This document shows positions 46,484 to 57,138 of a stretch of 64,000 nucleotides of DNA, one piece after another. The DNA is from UBA4742 sp963773335. GTDB taxonomy: Bacteria > Actinomycetota > Acidimicrobiia > Acidimicrobiales > Acidimicrobilacustridaceae. Each line of letters begins with the position of its first letter. Positions within the stretch are counted from its first letter, which is position 1. The notes under the pieces are model-generated. The model did no database searches and was not told where the DNA came from. It worked only from the letters and a program-made list of their open reading frames with translations. The stretch is taken from assembly GCA_963773335.1 (NCBI GenBank), contig CAVZAT010000007.1, forward strand, positions 558,001-622,000, read 5' to 3'. Made by a program: the position numbers and the translations under genes.

Positions 46484-46680
46484 TCAGTCTCCTGTCCGTC
46501 CGAACCGTTCGGTCCTCACCTCGGCCGGTGCGTGCCCGAGCCCGACCAGTTCCGAGGAGGTGGCCTCGACGACGGGGGTCGGCCCGCATACGAAGCATCG
46601 GGGCTTGGCCCCGGCCGGCCAACCGAGCTCGGCCAGGAGCTCCTGGTGGATCCGGCCCCGCCTTCGGTTCCACTCGCCGG
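46484..46680 (-). pseudogene. C-terminal remnant of an FAD/NAD(P)H oxidoreductase (ferredoxin-reductase-like)
   Basis: A minus-strand frame ends in TGA at 46484 and reads ELLAELGWPAGAKPRCFVCG, then PTPVVEATSSELVGLGHAP and RTERFG. This is the characteristic end of ferredoxin-NADP reductase-type flavoproteins (CGP nucleotide-binding turn and final (R/I)TERFG). The rest of the gene, which should continue to the right, is missing: from about 46685 onward the sequence belongs to a debranching-enzyme remnant in the opposite direction. Confidence 0.7.
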
Positions 46681-46689
46681 CGGGCCGGG

Positions 46690-47470
<781 letters not shown>

Positions 47471-47516
47471 TTGCCGCCGATCGCGGGATGGCCGCGTCTG
47501 GTTGAGAGGGAACGAC

Positions 47517-48279
47517 ATGAGGCTGGGGCGTAGCGCGAGGTGGATGACGGCCGTTGCCGTGGTGGTGGCCGGAGTGCTGTTGGTGCCGCAGGCGGCCATG
47601 GCCGCCACGGTCACCAACGGCAGCTTCGAGACCGGCGACTTCACCGGATGGACGACCCAGCAAGATGGGCCGTCAGGTTCGTGGTCGGTGTACACGGGCA
47701 CCACGCCACCCATCTCCGATAGCCACCGTGCCCGCCCCCGTCTGCGGTACCTACGCGGCCGTGGCCGATCAGGGAGAACCCGGCTCGCAGGTGCTCTACC
47801 AGGACCTGACGCTGGAGGCTGGTGAGACCCACACGCTCACGTTCACGCACTACTACGTGAACAGGGCCACCGAGGAGCAGTCGGACACGCCGCTGTTCGC
47901 CAGTCCTCCCACCCTCGACTACAGCATCGACGGCATCAACCAGCAGTACCGGGTCGACATCATGAAGGCGACCGCGGATCCGTTCTCCGTCGATCCCGCC
48001 GACGTCCTCCAGACGGTCTTCCAGACCCAGCCGGGCGATCCCGCCACCCTGGCGCCCACCCCGGTCACCGTCGACCTGAGCGCGTTCGCCGGCCAGACCG
48101 TGCGGCTGCGCTTCGCGGTGGCGGTGAACCAGGCCGTGCTCAACGCCGGGGTGGACTGCGTCAACCTGACGTCGACCCCGATCGCCACGAGCACCACGAC
48201 CTCGACGACGGCCGCGCCCACCACCACGGCTGCACCCGTGGCCAAGGCGGTGGCCACCACGCCGGCGTTCACCGGCTGA
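47517..48279 (+). CDS. Secreted protein with carbohydrate-binding-like fold and Thr-rich tail (one frameshift)
   Basis: About 254 residues from ATG at 47517 with GAGAGGG upstream. Signal peptide WMTAVAVVVAGVLLVPQAAM, cleavage likely after AMA. NGSFETGDFTGW is the opening of DUF642/galactose-binding-like domains of secreted proteins; the body is beta-rich. The frame breaks at about 47722. The C-terminus is a Thr/Ala linker (TSTTTSTTAAPTTTAAP) without an obvious sortase motif or final TM. Probably extracellular; ligand unknown. Confidence 0.7.
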
Positions 48280-48309
48280 GCCATCGCCTCAGCCGGTGGC
48301 CGGGCTGGC

Positions 48310-48735
48310 TCACGACTCCGGCGGCTCCAGTCGGAGGCGGTCGGGTTCCCAGTAGGCGCGCAGGGCCACGATGCGGCCCTGTTCGTCGACCCGGTAGGTG
48401 TACACCCCCTCCACCATGGCCCGGCTGCCGTCGGCCAACGTGGTGGTGATGGTGCCGACGTTGGCGCACTCCCGACCGCCGGCGTAGGACTCGCGGATGG
48501 AGAAGGCCACCCGCCCTGAGGCGATGACCGTGTCGTAGAAGGCGGCGATGGCCTCCGGGCCACGGTGGCCCTGCCCGTCCGGGTCGAACATCGACTGGCC
48601 GATCGGATCCTGCACCAGGGCATCGGGCGCGAACAGCCCGAGCCACCCGTCGCGATCGCCGGCCTCGACCGCGATCATCGACGCCCGCGAGGCGTCTCGT
48701 GCCGGATGGGCGTCGTAGTGCTCCATGCCGTCCAT
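48310..48735 (-). CDS. NTF2/SnoaL-like protein
   Basis: 141 residues from ATG at 48735 (an in-frame ATG three codons later is also possible). SnoaL/ketosteroid-isomerase-like fold: GDRDGWLGLFAPDALVQDPI, GHRGPEAIAAFYDTVI, YRVDEQGRIVALRAYWEPD. It lies 33 nt after the P450 gene and is probably co-transcribed. Members isomerise or hydrolyse small, often steroid-like molecules, so a P450 partner fits lipid or sterol catabolism; this is inference. Confidence 0.8.
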   Translation of the reverse strand: MDGMEHYDAHPARDASRASMIAVEAGDRDGWLGLFAPDALVQDPIGQSMFDPDGQGHRGPEAIAAFYDTVIASGRVAFSIRESYAGGRECANVGTITTTLADGSRAMVEGVYTYRVDEQGRIVALRAYWEPDRLRLEPPES

Positions 48736-48767
48736 GGTTCGAACCCTACGACGCCGCTCAGGCCAAA

Positions 48768-50010
48768 TCAGGCCGAGATGGGCAGGGACTCGAAGCGGCG
48801 CACGAAGGCGCCGGGGGCGTACCGGCCGGCGTCTGCGTCGACCTCGAAGTCGGGGATCCGGGCCAGCAGTCTCCTCCAGCGCGATGCGCCCCTGCAGCCG
48901 GGCGGCGGACGCCCCCAGGCAGAAGTGGGGGCCCGACGAGAAGGTGAGCAGCCGATCGATGGGCCGGCCGACGTCGAGGTCGTCCGCCGTCGGGCCGAAC
49001 TCGCGCTCGTCCCGGTTGGCCGATCCGTAGAGCAGGTGCACCCGGCTGCCGGCCGCCAGGTCGACCCCGCGCACCTCGGTGTCGGTGGTGACGTAGCGGG
49101 ACAAGCCCTGTACCGGGGAGGTCAGGCGTAGCAGCTCCTCGATCGCACCGGGGATGCGCGACGGGTCCTCGACCAACCGCCGACGCTGATCGGGCTGCGC
49201 GCTCAGCAGCTCGGCCGAACCGCCCAGCAGACCGGTGACCGTGTCGTTGCCCCCGGCGATCATCACGAAGGCGTAGCCGAGCACCGCCTCGACCGACACC
49301 GGTTCGCCGACGATCGAGGCGTGCACCAGCTGGGAGACCATGTCGTCTTCCGGTTCGAGCCGACGCTGCTCGATGAGCTCGGTGAAGTAGCCATAGAGCT
49401 CACCCACCGCGTCGCGGGCGCCGCCCACCACGTCGCCGGCTGCGTTGGCGGCCACGATCGACGTGCTCCACCGGTCGAACCGGGCTCGGTCCGCCTCGGG
49501 CACCCCGAGGTAGTGGGCCACCACGAAGCTGGGCAGCGGGCTGGCCAGCTCGGCCACGAAGTCGGTGTGGCCCTCGTCGCGGATGCGCTGGCGCATGGAT
49601 TCGATCCGCTCCACCACGAAGGCGCGGACCTCGGTCTCGATGGTGGCCACCGCCCGGGGGGTGAACCGGCGCGACACCAGCCGGCGGTAGATCGTGTGGT
49701 CGGGCGGATCCATCATCACGATGGTGGGGACCAGCCCGAGCACCTCGATGTCACCCCCGTCGATGGACAGGCCGTGGTTCGACGAGAACGTGGTGGTGTC
49801 GCGGGCCGCAGCGAACACGTCGGCGAAGCGAGACAGCACGTGGATCCCGGCATGGCCGGTGCGGGCCGCCACCCCGTCGTGACCGGGCAGATCGTCGTAG
49901 GCCACGAAGTGCACCGGATCCTCGTCCCGCAACCGGCGGTAGATGGCCCAGGGCTCGCGCACCACCGTCGGGTCGAACGGGTCATAGGTCAGGTCGGCTG
50001 CGGCAGGCAT
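48768..50010 (-). CDS. Cytochrome P450 (one frameshift near the C-terminus)
   Basis: About 414 residues; ATG at 50010. I-helix MIAGGNDTVTGLL (A-G-x-x-D-T), K-helix EELLR (ExxR) and the haem loop TFSSGPHFCLGASAARLQ with the Cys ligand, about residues 350-365. A break at about 48868 is followed by the true end LLARIPDFEVDADAGRYAPG ... LPISA*. Uses NAD(P)H through ferredoxin to hydroxylate a hydrophobic substrate, specificity unknown. Followed by the SnoaL-like gene; divergent from TrpB2. Confidence 0.92.
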
Positions 50011-50128
50011 GGTGAACGATCGCGCCTGCGGGGCGCCGATGCGAGCAGGAGCTGGACCACGCCCGGCGGCAGGCCGGCGACGAGCTGGCTACGTTTGTCC
50101 TCCTCAGCGTGTGGGAGGGGGTCCAGCC

Positions 50129-51508
50129 ATGGATGAGACGGTTCGCCAGCACAAGTTCGTCCTGGACGAGTCCGAGATGCCGACGGCCTGGTACAACCTC
50201 GTGCCCGACCTGCCCAGCCCGCCGCCTCCGGCTCTGCACCCGGGCACCCTCCAGCCGGCGGGGCCCGACGACTTCGCGCCGTTGTTCCCGATGGACCTCA
50301 TCCTCCAGGAGGTCTCGATGGATCGTTACATCGAGATCCCCGGCGCGGTCCTCGACGTCTATCGCCAATGGCGGCCCTCGCCGTTGTTTCGCGCTCACCG
50401 CCTCGAGCAGGCCCTGGAGACACCGGCCCGCATCTACTACAAGTACGAGGGCGTCAGCCCGGCCGGCAGCCACAAGCCGAACACGGCGGTGCCCCAGGCC
50501 TATTACAACGCCAAGGCGGGGGTGGAGAAGCTGACCACCGAGACGGGGGCAGGCCAGTGGGGCACCGCCCTGGCCTTCGCCTGCGCCCTGTTCGACCTGG
50601 AGTGCGAGGTGTGGCAGGTCGGGGCCAGCTACGACCAGAAGCCGTACCGCCGCATGATGATGGAGACCTTCGGCGGGGTGGTGCACCGGTCGCCCTCACC
50701 CCTGACCGAGAGCGGTCGGCGCTACCTGGCCGAGGACCCCGACCACCCCGGATCGCTCGGGATCGCCATCTCCGAAGCGGTCGAGGTGGCAGCCCAGAGC
50801 CCCGAGGTGCGCTACGCGCTGGGAAGCGTGCTCAACCACGTGCTGTTGCACCAGACCATCATCGGCGAGGAGGCCCTGCTCCAGCTGCGCAAGGCGGGCG
50901 AGACCGCGCCCGATCTGATCGTCGGCTGCACCGGCGGTGGTTCGAACTTCGGAGGCCTGTCCTTCCCCTTCCTGCGCGAGAAGCTGGCCGGCAACATGAA
51001 CCCCACCATCCGTGCCGCCGAGCCGGCGTCGTGCCCGTCGCTCACCCACGGCGTGTACGCATACGACTTCGGCGACGCAGCCGGGCTCACGCCGCTCATG
51101 AAGATGCACACCCTGGGTCACGACTTCGTTCCCGACCCCATCCACGCCGGCGGCCTCCGTTACCACGGCATGTCGCCGCTGCTGTCTCACGTGTACGAAC
51201 TGGGTCTGCTCGAAGCCGTGGCCATCCCCCAGATGGAATGCTTCGCGGCCGCCATCCGCTTCGCCCGCACCGAAGGGATCGTGCCCGCCCCCGAACCCAC
51301 CCACGCCCTGGCCGCAGCCGTCCGCCAGGCGCTCATCGCCAAGGAGACCGGTGAGGAGACCGTGATCCTCACCGCTCTGTGCGGACACGGCCACTTCGAT
51401 CTGGCCGCCTACGACGCCTACCTGTCCGGTGCCATGACCGACGAAGCGGTCACCGATGAGCGCTTCGCCGCCGCCCTGGCCACCGTCCCCGACGTCGGTG
51501 GCCGCTGA
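50129..51508 (+). CDS. trpB: Tryptophan synthase beta subunit, TrpB2 type
   Basis: Intact 459 residues; ATG at 50129 with GGGAGGGGG upstream. PLP enzyme: catalytic Lys in YEGVSPAGSHKPNTAVPQAY, phosphate-binding GCTGGGSNFGG, and the long N-terminus PTAWYNLVPDLPSPPPPALH diagnostic of TrpB2 rather than TrpB1. TrpB2 makes tryptophan from serine and indole, often independently of TrpA. It stands alone here without other trp genes. Confidence 0.93.
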   Translation: MDETVRQHKFVLDESEMPTAWYNLVPDLPSPPPPALHPGTLQPAGPDDFAPLFPMDLILQEVSMDRYIEIPGAVLDVYRQWRPSPLFRAHRLEQALETPARIYYKYEGVSPAGSHKPNTAVPQAYYNAKAGVEKLTTETGAGQWGTALAFACALFDLECEVWQVGASYDQKPYRRMMMETFGGVVHRSPSPLTESGRRYLAEDPDHPGSLGIAISEAVEVAAQSPEVRYALGSVLNHVLLHQTIIGEEALLQLRKAGETAPDLIVGCTGGGSNFGGLSFPFLREKLAGNMNPTIRAAEPASCPSLTHGVYAYDFGDAAGLTPLMKMHTLGHDFVPDPIHAGGLRYHGMSPLLSHVYELGLLEAVAIPQMECFAAAIRFARTEGIVPAPEPTHALAAAVRQALIAKETGEETVILTALCGHGHFDLAAYDAYLSGAMTDEAVTDERFAAALATVPDVGGR

Positions 51509-51603
51509 TCAGGCCGCGCCGGGGAACGTGGTCGACCCGCCGCCGGCGCCGCGACCTCCGACGTCCAGGCTGAAGGTGCAGCACGATGCAGTGACCTCCC
51601 CCA

Positions 51604-51617
51604 GAGGACGCGTCCTC
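51604..51617. repeat. 14-bp perfect palindrome between convergent genes
   Basis: GAGGACG followed directly by CGTCCTC, between the TrpB2 stop (51508) and the stop of the leftward membrane protein (51628). Could act as a bidirectional terminator core or an operator; there is no loop or U-tract. Confidence 0.35.
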
Positions 51618-51627
51618 GCCTCGCGGC

Positions 51628-52395
51628 TCAGACGTTCTTCGGGAACGAACCCACCACGAAGATGGCGCCCACCAGCAGGAGGATGGCCATGCTGAGCAGG
51701 AAGGCGCGGGCCCGGAAGGTGTCCATCTTGGAGCTGATGCCGGCGAAGAACAGCACCGTGGCGAACACGATGGTCATCAGCACGTAGTTGTCCGACCGCT
51801 GGTTGGCGGCGCGGGCGGTTGCCGATTGTGCCTCCGCCTTCTGGTCGAGGCTGGCTGCGCTCTTGGCGGCCGCCACCTGGTACTGCGGCATGACGAACGG
51901 GGTGGCGGGCGCGTCGGGGTTGAGCCGCGGACGGGTGGCCACCCAGGCGTTGACGGCCACCTTGAACTCGGGACGGAACCGCTGGTAGAGAAAGCCCGAC
52001 AACGTGTTCGGATCCGGTACGTAGGTCACGTCCGCCGTCGCCGGCTGGGCCAGCAGCCCTTCCTGCTCGGCAGCCTGGAGCCATTGGGTGAAGGTGATCA
52101 CGTCGACGGTGGTCTCCTGGCCGGCCAGGGTCGATGCCTTCGTCGACTCGACCCGGCTGGCGCCGGCCTGGCTGTAGCTGTTGGCCTGCACTCCGCTCCA
52201 CTTGGCCGATTGGAAGCCGGTCCAGGCGGCGAGCACGGCGGCGATCGACAAGACGATGGCCTCGAAGAGCTCGAGCTTGCGGTCAAGGCGACGGCTGATC
52301 GCTCGCTTCTCCTCGGCCGCCTCGAGGTCGCTCAGCCGTCCCTCGTCGATGGAGGGCGTGGTCGGTTCGGTCTCCTCGGATGACGGTGGCACCAC
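51628..52395 (-). CDS. DUF4337-like membrane protein
   Basis: Intact 255 residues from GTG at 52395. Cytoplasmic Glu/Arg-rich head (SDLEAAEEKRAISRRLDRKL), one TM segment (EAIVLSIAAVLAAWTGFQSA), a ~140-residue domain with alanine-rich helices and two C-terminal TM segments (YVLMTIVFATVLFFAGISSK, AFLLSMAILLLVGAIFVVG). This layout and the WSGVQANSYSQA motif match the DUF4337-type family of unknown function. Convergent with trpB. Confidence 0.7.
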   Translation of the reverse strand: MVPPSSEETEPTTPSIDEGRLSDLEAAEEKRAISRRLDRKLELFEAIVLSIAAVLAAWTGFQSAKWSGVQANSYSQAGASRVESTKASTLAGQETTVDVITFTQWLQAAEQEGLLAQPATADVTYVPDPNTLSGFLYQRFRPEFKVAVNAWVATRPRLNPDAPATPFVMPQYQVAAAKSAASLDQKAEAQSATARAANQRSDNYVLMTIVFATVLFFAGISSKMDTFRARAFLLSMAILLLVGAIFVVGSFPKNV

Positions 52396-52553
52396 CGGAG
52401 CCTAACGAGGCGCGGCGCGGCAGAACGGACTCCTGATCCGAATGACACCGGTGTTTCTCGTCATACCCCTTCGCCAAGGTGGGTGCCGGTCCACACCCGG
52501 CCTGAACCCCGGTGCCAAACCACGAGACCCGATCGCCCAGGAGGGACCGCCCG

Positions 52554-52778
52554 ATGTCGAGGACCCCACGATGGCTCCGACGATGTGCGGTGGCGGGCAT
52601 CGCGGCAGGGATGGCCATCCTCGTTGCCTCCCAGCCGCGGCGACCCCGCGCCGCCAGGTCCCGAGCACCGGCGGGCGTCGCCGACGACGGAGCGCCCGGC
52701 GACCGCTTGCTCGAAGGAGACCGTCACCGCCCGGCCAGCGCGTCGCCGGGTGACGGCTGGCGCCCACGATGGTGGTGA
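52554..52778 (+). CDS. Small predicted exported or membrane peptide
   Basis: 74 residues from ATG at 52554 with CAGGAGGG eight bases upstream, a very strong RBS. Starts MSRTPRWLRRCAVAGIAAGM and continues as a short signal peptide or anchor ending VASQP; the rest is Arg/Pro-rich and ends GWRPRWW. The tail composition suggests a possible frameshift. No family known. Confidence 0.45.
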   Translation: MSRTPRWLRRCAVAGIAAGMAILVASQPRRPRAARSRAPAGVADDGAPGDRLLEGDRHRPASASPGDGWRPRWW

Positions 52779-52860
52779 CCGGCCGCCCGGCATGTGACAG
52801 GGTCATGAACTCGGGGCCGGCGCGTTGACAGCCGGGGTCCGGTGGGGCACCGTCGCGGCC

Positions 52861-53562
52861 ATGGCCGACGAGACCGAGGCGACCGTGGAGACCGAGCCCT
52901 CGCTCTACGACCAGTTGGTGGCCGAGCTCGACGCCCGCCGGGCGGCCCTCGACGCGGACGAGGCCAGCTTCTTCAACCGGCCCATGAGCGAGCGCGAACT
53001 GGTCGAGTTCCTCTCGTTCCAGGCCTACTACGAGCTGCGCGCCGCCCAGTTCATCGGGCGCTGGCTGGGTGACACGCCCGAGCCCGACGCCTTCGTGCTG
53101 CTGGCCCAACAGGTCGAGGACGAGGCCATGCACCACGAGTACTGCATGCGGGCCCTGGCCCGGCGGGGCGTCACCTCGCTGGACGGCTGGCAGCCCGAAC
53201 CTGAGTGGGAGGAGTGGATCGACGTCTGGTACCCGTCGGGCGCCGACACGCTCGAGCGGGTGGCGGCCCACAACCTGGCCGGCGAACTGGGCGCCTGCCA
53301 GGCGTTCGTGGAGCTCGAGCCCCGATTGCCCGAGGACGTCCGGAAGACCTTCGAGCGCATCATCCCCGACGAGCACTTCCACATGCGCGTCGGTCGCCAG
53401 GTCATCGAGCGCTACGGCACCACGCCCGATGCGGTCGAACGGGTGCGCCACCGGGTGCTGCACACCTTCGAGCTCGAGCAGGCCGGGCGGTTGGCCTACA
53501 ACCGGCGCATGGCCCGACTCGGGTTGGCTGACCTGGACGACCCCACGCCACCACTGGGCTGA
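52861..53562 (+). CDS. Ferritin-like di-iron-type protein
   Basis: Intact 233 residues (MADETEATVETEPSLYDQLV). A four-helix bundle is predicted with carboxylate/His motifs VEDEAMHHEYCMRA and IIPDEHFHMRVGRQV, plus helix-1/3 glutamates in FQAYYELRAAQF and HNLAGELGACQAF, the pattern ExxH ... ExxH of ferritin-like proteins (compare tRNA hydroxylase MiaE and rubrerythrin-type). Likely an iron-dependent oxygenase or oxidase; substrate unknown. RBS is weak (GGTGGGG). Confidence 0.7.
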   Translation: MADETEATVETEPSLYDQLVAELDARRAALDADEASFFNRPMSERELVEFLSFQAYYELRAAQFIGRWLGDTPEPDAFVLLAQQVEDEAMHHEYCMRALARRGVTSLDGWQPEPEWEEWIDVWYPSGADTLERVAAHNLAGELGACQAFVELEPRLPEDVRKTFERIIPDEHFHMRVGRQVIERYGTTPDAVERVRHRVLHTFELEQAGRLAYNRRMARLGLADLDDPTPPLG

Positions 53563-53601
53563 ATCGGTCGGCGGTTTCAGGCCGCGTCGGCCGTCGGCCG
53601 T

Positions 53602-54843
53602 TCAGGCGGCTTGGGTCTCGGTGAGCCCGGCGGTGGCCTCGATCCAGGTGCCGCCGCGCACGCAGCCCACCGGCACCAACCGGCGGTCGGCCTGCACCAC
53701 CTCGTAGCCGTCGGACAGCTCGGCCGGACCCTCCTCGATGCGCAGCACCGACACCTCGGCATCACGGCCGACGTCGAGGGTCCCGAACTGGTGGCTGCGG
53801 TGGATGGACGCGGCCGGCCCGGTGGTGGCCATGGCGACCACGTCGGACAGCTCGACGCCCAGGGCCCACACCTTGCTCATGGTCTCGGGCAGCGAGCGCA
53901 CCGGGTGGTCGATGTTGAACACGTTGAGATCGGTCGAGATCGAATCGGGGAGGTAACCCAGGTCGAACAGCCGCTGGGCGTCACGGAATCGGAAATCGGT
54001 GGCGGAGTGACCCACGTCGAGGCAGACGCCTCGGTCGATCGCGTCGCGGAACTCGGGCACTGGCTGGCCGGTCTCGGCATCGAGCTCACCTGACGCGCCC
54101 CGAAAGGCGTGGGTGATGATGTCGCCACCCCGTAGGGCCTCGAGCAGGGTCGGTGTCGAGATGGTCGGCGTGAACGGGAATCGGCCCAGGTGCACCATGA
54201 TCGGCAGGTCGCCAGCCAGCGACTTGGCCCCCTCCAGGAAGGGTGACACCGACGGGTCGCCGGTGTGGCAGGCCCGGACCTTGAACCCGATCACGTAGTC
54301 GGCGTGGGTCTGGAGGGCGGCGGCAGCCGCGTCCAGGTCGAGGTTGCGGATGTCGTTGGCGATCTCGAGGCGGTGGCAGATGAAGTCGTGGGTGGCCAGG
54401 TACAGCGAGCAGGGATCCATGAAGGCCAGGATGCGCGTGCGCGGCGCGGAGGCCTCGATCCACTGGCGGGCCAGGTCGATGGTGGCCGTGCCGCTGGTGC
54501 CCCCGTCGATCACGATGGGCACCCCGCGCTCCACGCCGGCCTGATCGGGTCGCACGCAGAAGTCGCCCAGACCCGGATACACGTGGGCGTGCAGATCGAT
54601 CAGGCCCGGGGTCACCACCAGGCCGGACGCATCGATCACCTGGGTAGCCGGGTGGTTGCCGGCCAGGTCGGGTCCGACCTCGAGGATGCGTCCGTCGCCC
54701 ACCACGACGTCGGCGATCTGGTCGACGCCGTTGGCCGGATCGATCACCCGTCCGCCGACGAGGATCAGCTCGCCCGCCGGGAGCGCAGAAGTGGGTTCGG
54801 TAGACACGTCTACATTCTGTTGATCCCGGGTGCCGTCCGCCAC
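53602..54843 (-). CDS. Amidohydrolase/deacetylase-type metalloenzyme
   Basis: Intact 413 residues from GTG at 54843; a later GTG at about 54810 is possible. Amidohydrolase superfamily blocks: LILVGGRVIDPANGVDQIAD, VTPGLIDLHAHVYPG (metal HxH), a candidate carboxylated Lys in VIGFKVRACHTGDP, MVHLGRFPF and THAFRG metal ligands, and GVCLDVGHSATDF with the catalytic Asp. Similar to the EF_0837-type/dihydroorotase-like group. Hydrolyses amide or cyclic imide bonds; substrate unknown. Stands alone. Confidence 0.85.
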   Translation of the reverse strand: MADGTRDQQNVDVSTEPTSALPAGELILVGGRVIDPANGVDQIADVVVGDGRILEVGPDLAGNHPATQVIDASGLVVTPGLIDLHAHVYPGLGDFCVRPDQAGVERGVPIVIDGGTSGTATIDLARQWIEASAPRTRILAFMDPCSLYLATHDFICHRLEIANDIRNLDLDAAAAALQTHADYVIGFKVRACHTGDPSVSPFLEGAKSLAGDLPIMVHLGRFPFTPTISTPTLLEALRGGDIITHAFRGASGELDAETGQPVPEFRDAIDRGVCLDVGHSATDFRFRDAQRLFDLGYLPDSISTDLNVFNIDHPVRSLPETMSKVWALGVELSDVVAMATTGPAASIHRSHQFGTLDVGRDAEVSVLRIEEGPAELSDGYEVVQADRRLVPVGCVRGGTWIEATAGLTETQAA

Positions 54844-54903
54844 CTCCTCGGGTCGAGTTCATGTCCGCGTAACAGCGCCCCCTCGACCGAACCTGGGCCC
54901 CGC

Positions 54904-55838
54904 TCAGCTGGCGGTGGTGGCCACGCCCAGCACCAACAGCGCGGGAGGCATATCGTGCAGGTCCTGGGCCGGTACCCGACCGGCCACCAGCAGGCGTCCG
55001 AGATCGTAGAGGTCCGACGCCCGCTTCTCCGGTTTGGACGACGCCCGCAGCGACACCGTGGTGGCCTTCATGGCCACCAGTCCGGCGGCGCTGGCCACCA
55101 TCCGGGCGGGTGCCACGGCCAGGCGGTCGCCGGCGGCCGCGATGTGCGCCCCGCCGAGTGTGGCCGCCCGCTCGTCGACGCGGACCAGCTCGTCGGGGCC
55201 CAGCCGGGCGGCCACCGCGTCGAGCTCGACAGGCAGGGCCAGCCAGCCGTCGTCGGGCCAGCGTCCGGCCGTCTCCCAGAACAGGTGGGCAGAAGGGGCA
55301 GGTGGGTCCTCGCGCCGATGAGGCCGCGCTCGACGAACCGCTTGATGAGCTCGTGGGTATTGCCCACGCTGCGCCCGATCTTGGCGGCGACCCGTCGAGC
55401 GGTCACCGGTTCGTCCGGCACGCACAGGGCGGCCAGCGCGATCTCCAGCCCGACGGTGGTCCACACGTTGCCGGTGCCCGGCCGGTCGACGCTGGCCGTG
55501 GGCAGGGACGAGTCGATCCGCAGGCCCGGGAACCACAGGCGTAGATGGCCGCGGCGGTCGAGCCAACCCCACCCGGCGGCGCGCAGCACGTCACGGCCGG
55601 CGTCGCTGATGCGGTCGGCGACCACCAGCGCGGGCGGGCGGTTCGGCGCGTCGCCCACCAGGTCGCGCAGGTCGGCCGGCGTGGGGTGGGCGCGCTCGAC
55701 CAGCTCGGGGACGACCCGCTGCCCGTCCACCACCAGCACCTCGCCCTCGGCATGGGCGTGGATGCCGATGGAGGTGAGGGCGTCGACCACCTCGGCCCCA
55801 GTTCGGAGGCCATCTTGCGTTCCTGCCGTCACGAACAC
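54904..55838 (-). CDS. Winged-helix protein of unknown family (one frameshift)
   Basis: About 311 residues from GTG at 55838. The middle part has a winged-helix reading VTARRVAAKIGRSVGNTHEL followed by RFVERGLIG, typical of DNA-binding. The C-terminal VAMKATTVSLRASSKPEKRA and SDLYDLGRLL recall the KR..DLYDL motif of AbiEii-type nucleotidyltransferases, but no catalytic GSR..D motif is seen, so I do not call a toxin. A break near 55290 separates the two halves. Probably a regulator. Confidence 0.5.
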
Positions 55839-55867
55839 CGAACGATGGCGCCAGAAGTCAGGTATGG

Positions 55868-57100
55868 CTAACCGATCAGCGCCTGGTAGACGAGTTGCTT
55901 GAGCTGGGTGCGGATGGGAAATGTGCTCGAGGGCAGCAGCTGGGTGAAGAAGAGCGCGGTGAGGTCCTCGACCGGATCCACCCAGAACGCCGTGCTGGCC
56001 GCCCCGCCCCACGCGTACTCACCCGGGCTGGACAGCACCTTGTTGGCGGCCGGGTCCAGGACCACCGAGAAGCCCAGACCGAAGCCGACCCCGTCGAAGG
56101 TGGTCTCGGCGAACAGCGGTCGACCGATGGCCTCGAGGTCGGCGCCGCCCGGTAGGTGGTTGCGGGCCATGAAGTCGACCGTGCGGGGACTCAGCAGGCG
56201 GACCCCGTCGAGCTCGCCTCGGTTGCGCAGCATCTGGGTGAAGCGGTGGTAGTCCGCCGCGCTCGACACCAGCCCGCCACCGCCCGACAGCATCCGGGGC
56301 GGAGCGAGCGCGGCACGTCCGGCGGCTTCCAGACGCACCGCGGTTCGCTGGGGACCTGCGCCATAGAGCGCGGCCAAGCGGGCTTGGTCGGGCTCGGGCA
56401 CCGAGAACCCGGTGTCGGTCATGCCCAGCGGCCCGAAGACCTGCTCGGCCAGGAACCGATCCAGCGGCTGGCCCGAGATCACCTCCACCAACCGGCCCAG
56501 CACGTCGGAGGAGACCGAGTAGTTCCACTCGGTGCCCGGCTCGAACAGCAACGGCATCGAGGCCCAGGCGTCCACTGCCCCAGCCAGGTCCAGCTCGGGG
56601 GGGCTTCCCCATTCGAAGCCGGCGGCTCGGTACATGGCGTCCACGGGATGGGCGTAGTGGAAGCCGTAGGTCAGCCCCGAGGTGTGGGTGAGCAGATGCC
56701 AGATGCGCACCGGCTCGGTGGCCGGCACGGTCACCGGCGACTGCGACGATCCGCTGCGATACACGCGCTGGTTCCGGAACGACTCGATGTAGCGGTGGAG
56801 CGGGTCCTTCAGCTCGAAGGCGCCCTGCTCGTAGAGCATCATGGCCGCCACCGAGGTGATCGGCTTGGTCATCGAGTAGATGCGCCACAGCGTGTCGCGC
56901 TCGACGGGCAGGCTGGCCTCGCGGTCGCGATGGCCCCGCGTGCTCACGTAGGCCACCTGACCGTGGCGGGTGACCACGGCCAGCCAGCCGGCCAGGCGCC
57001 CGTCGTCCACGTAGGCGGCGAAGTGGCGCTCGATCCGGTCCAGCCGCTTCGGGTCGAATCCGACCTCGTCGGGCGACACCTCGATCGGCAGGTCCCCCAT
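55868..57100 (-). CDS. Serine hydrolase, beta-lactamase class C family
   Basis: Intact 410 residues; ATG at 57100 follows GAGAGGAG. Catalytic SxxK in IYSMTKPITSVAAM, YxN-equivalent YSVSSD and C-terminal EYAWGGAAS in the KTG position. Length and the VSTRGHRDREA start match esterase/lipase EstB-like (LpqK/LactB) members, not true cephalosporinases. No signal peptide. Transcribed after the cyclic-nucleotide-binding gene with a 38-nt gap, so possibly part of the ABC operon. Confidence 0.88.
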   Translation of the reverse strand: MGDLPIEVSPDEVGFDPKRLDRIERHFAAYVDDGRLAGWLAVVTRHGQVAYVSTRGHRDREASLPVERDTLWRIYSMTKPITSVAAMMLYEQGAFELKDPLHRYIESFRNQRVYRSGSSQSPVTVPATEPVRIWHLLTHTSGLTYGFHYAHPVDAMYRAAGFEWGSPPELDLAGAVDAWASMPLLFEPGTEWNYSVSSDVLGRLVEVISGQPLDRFLAEQVFGPLGMTDTGFSVPEPDQARLAALYGAGPQRTAVRLEAAGRAALAPPRMLSGGGGLVSSAADYHRFTQMLRNRGELDGVRLLSPRTVDFMARNHLPGGADLEAIGRPLFAETTFDGVGFGLGFSVVLDPAANKVLSSPGEYAWGGAASTAFWVDPVEDLTALFFTQLLPSSTFPIRTQLKQLVYQALIG

Positions 57101-57138
57101 GGCGCGTGCTCCTCTCGTGCGGGCGTCTCGCCCGTGAC

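Noticed and set aside
48310..50010. Open frame fusing cytochrome P450 to the SnoaL-like protein
   Set aside because: A break near 48868 hides the P450 stop at 48768; the restored C-terminus (LPISA) is normal and the SnoaL-like gene has its own ATG.
51509..51600. Minus-strand stretch reading EVTASCCTFSLDVGGRGAGG, considered as a small modified peptide gene
   Set aside because: No start codon with a usable RBS is in frame and no maturation genes lie nearby; it lies between two convergent genes.
54904..55838. Possible AbiE-type toxin-antitoxin or abortive-infection gene
   Set aside because: The C-terminal KR..DLYDL resemblance is not backed by a nucleotidyltransferase GSR..D catalytic motif or by a paired partner gene.
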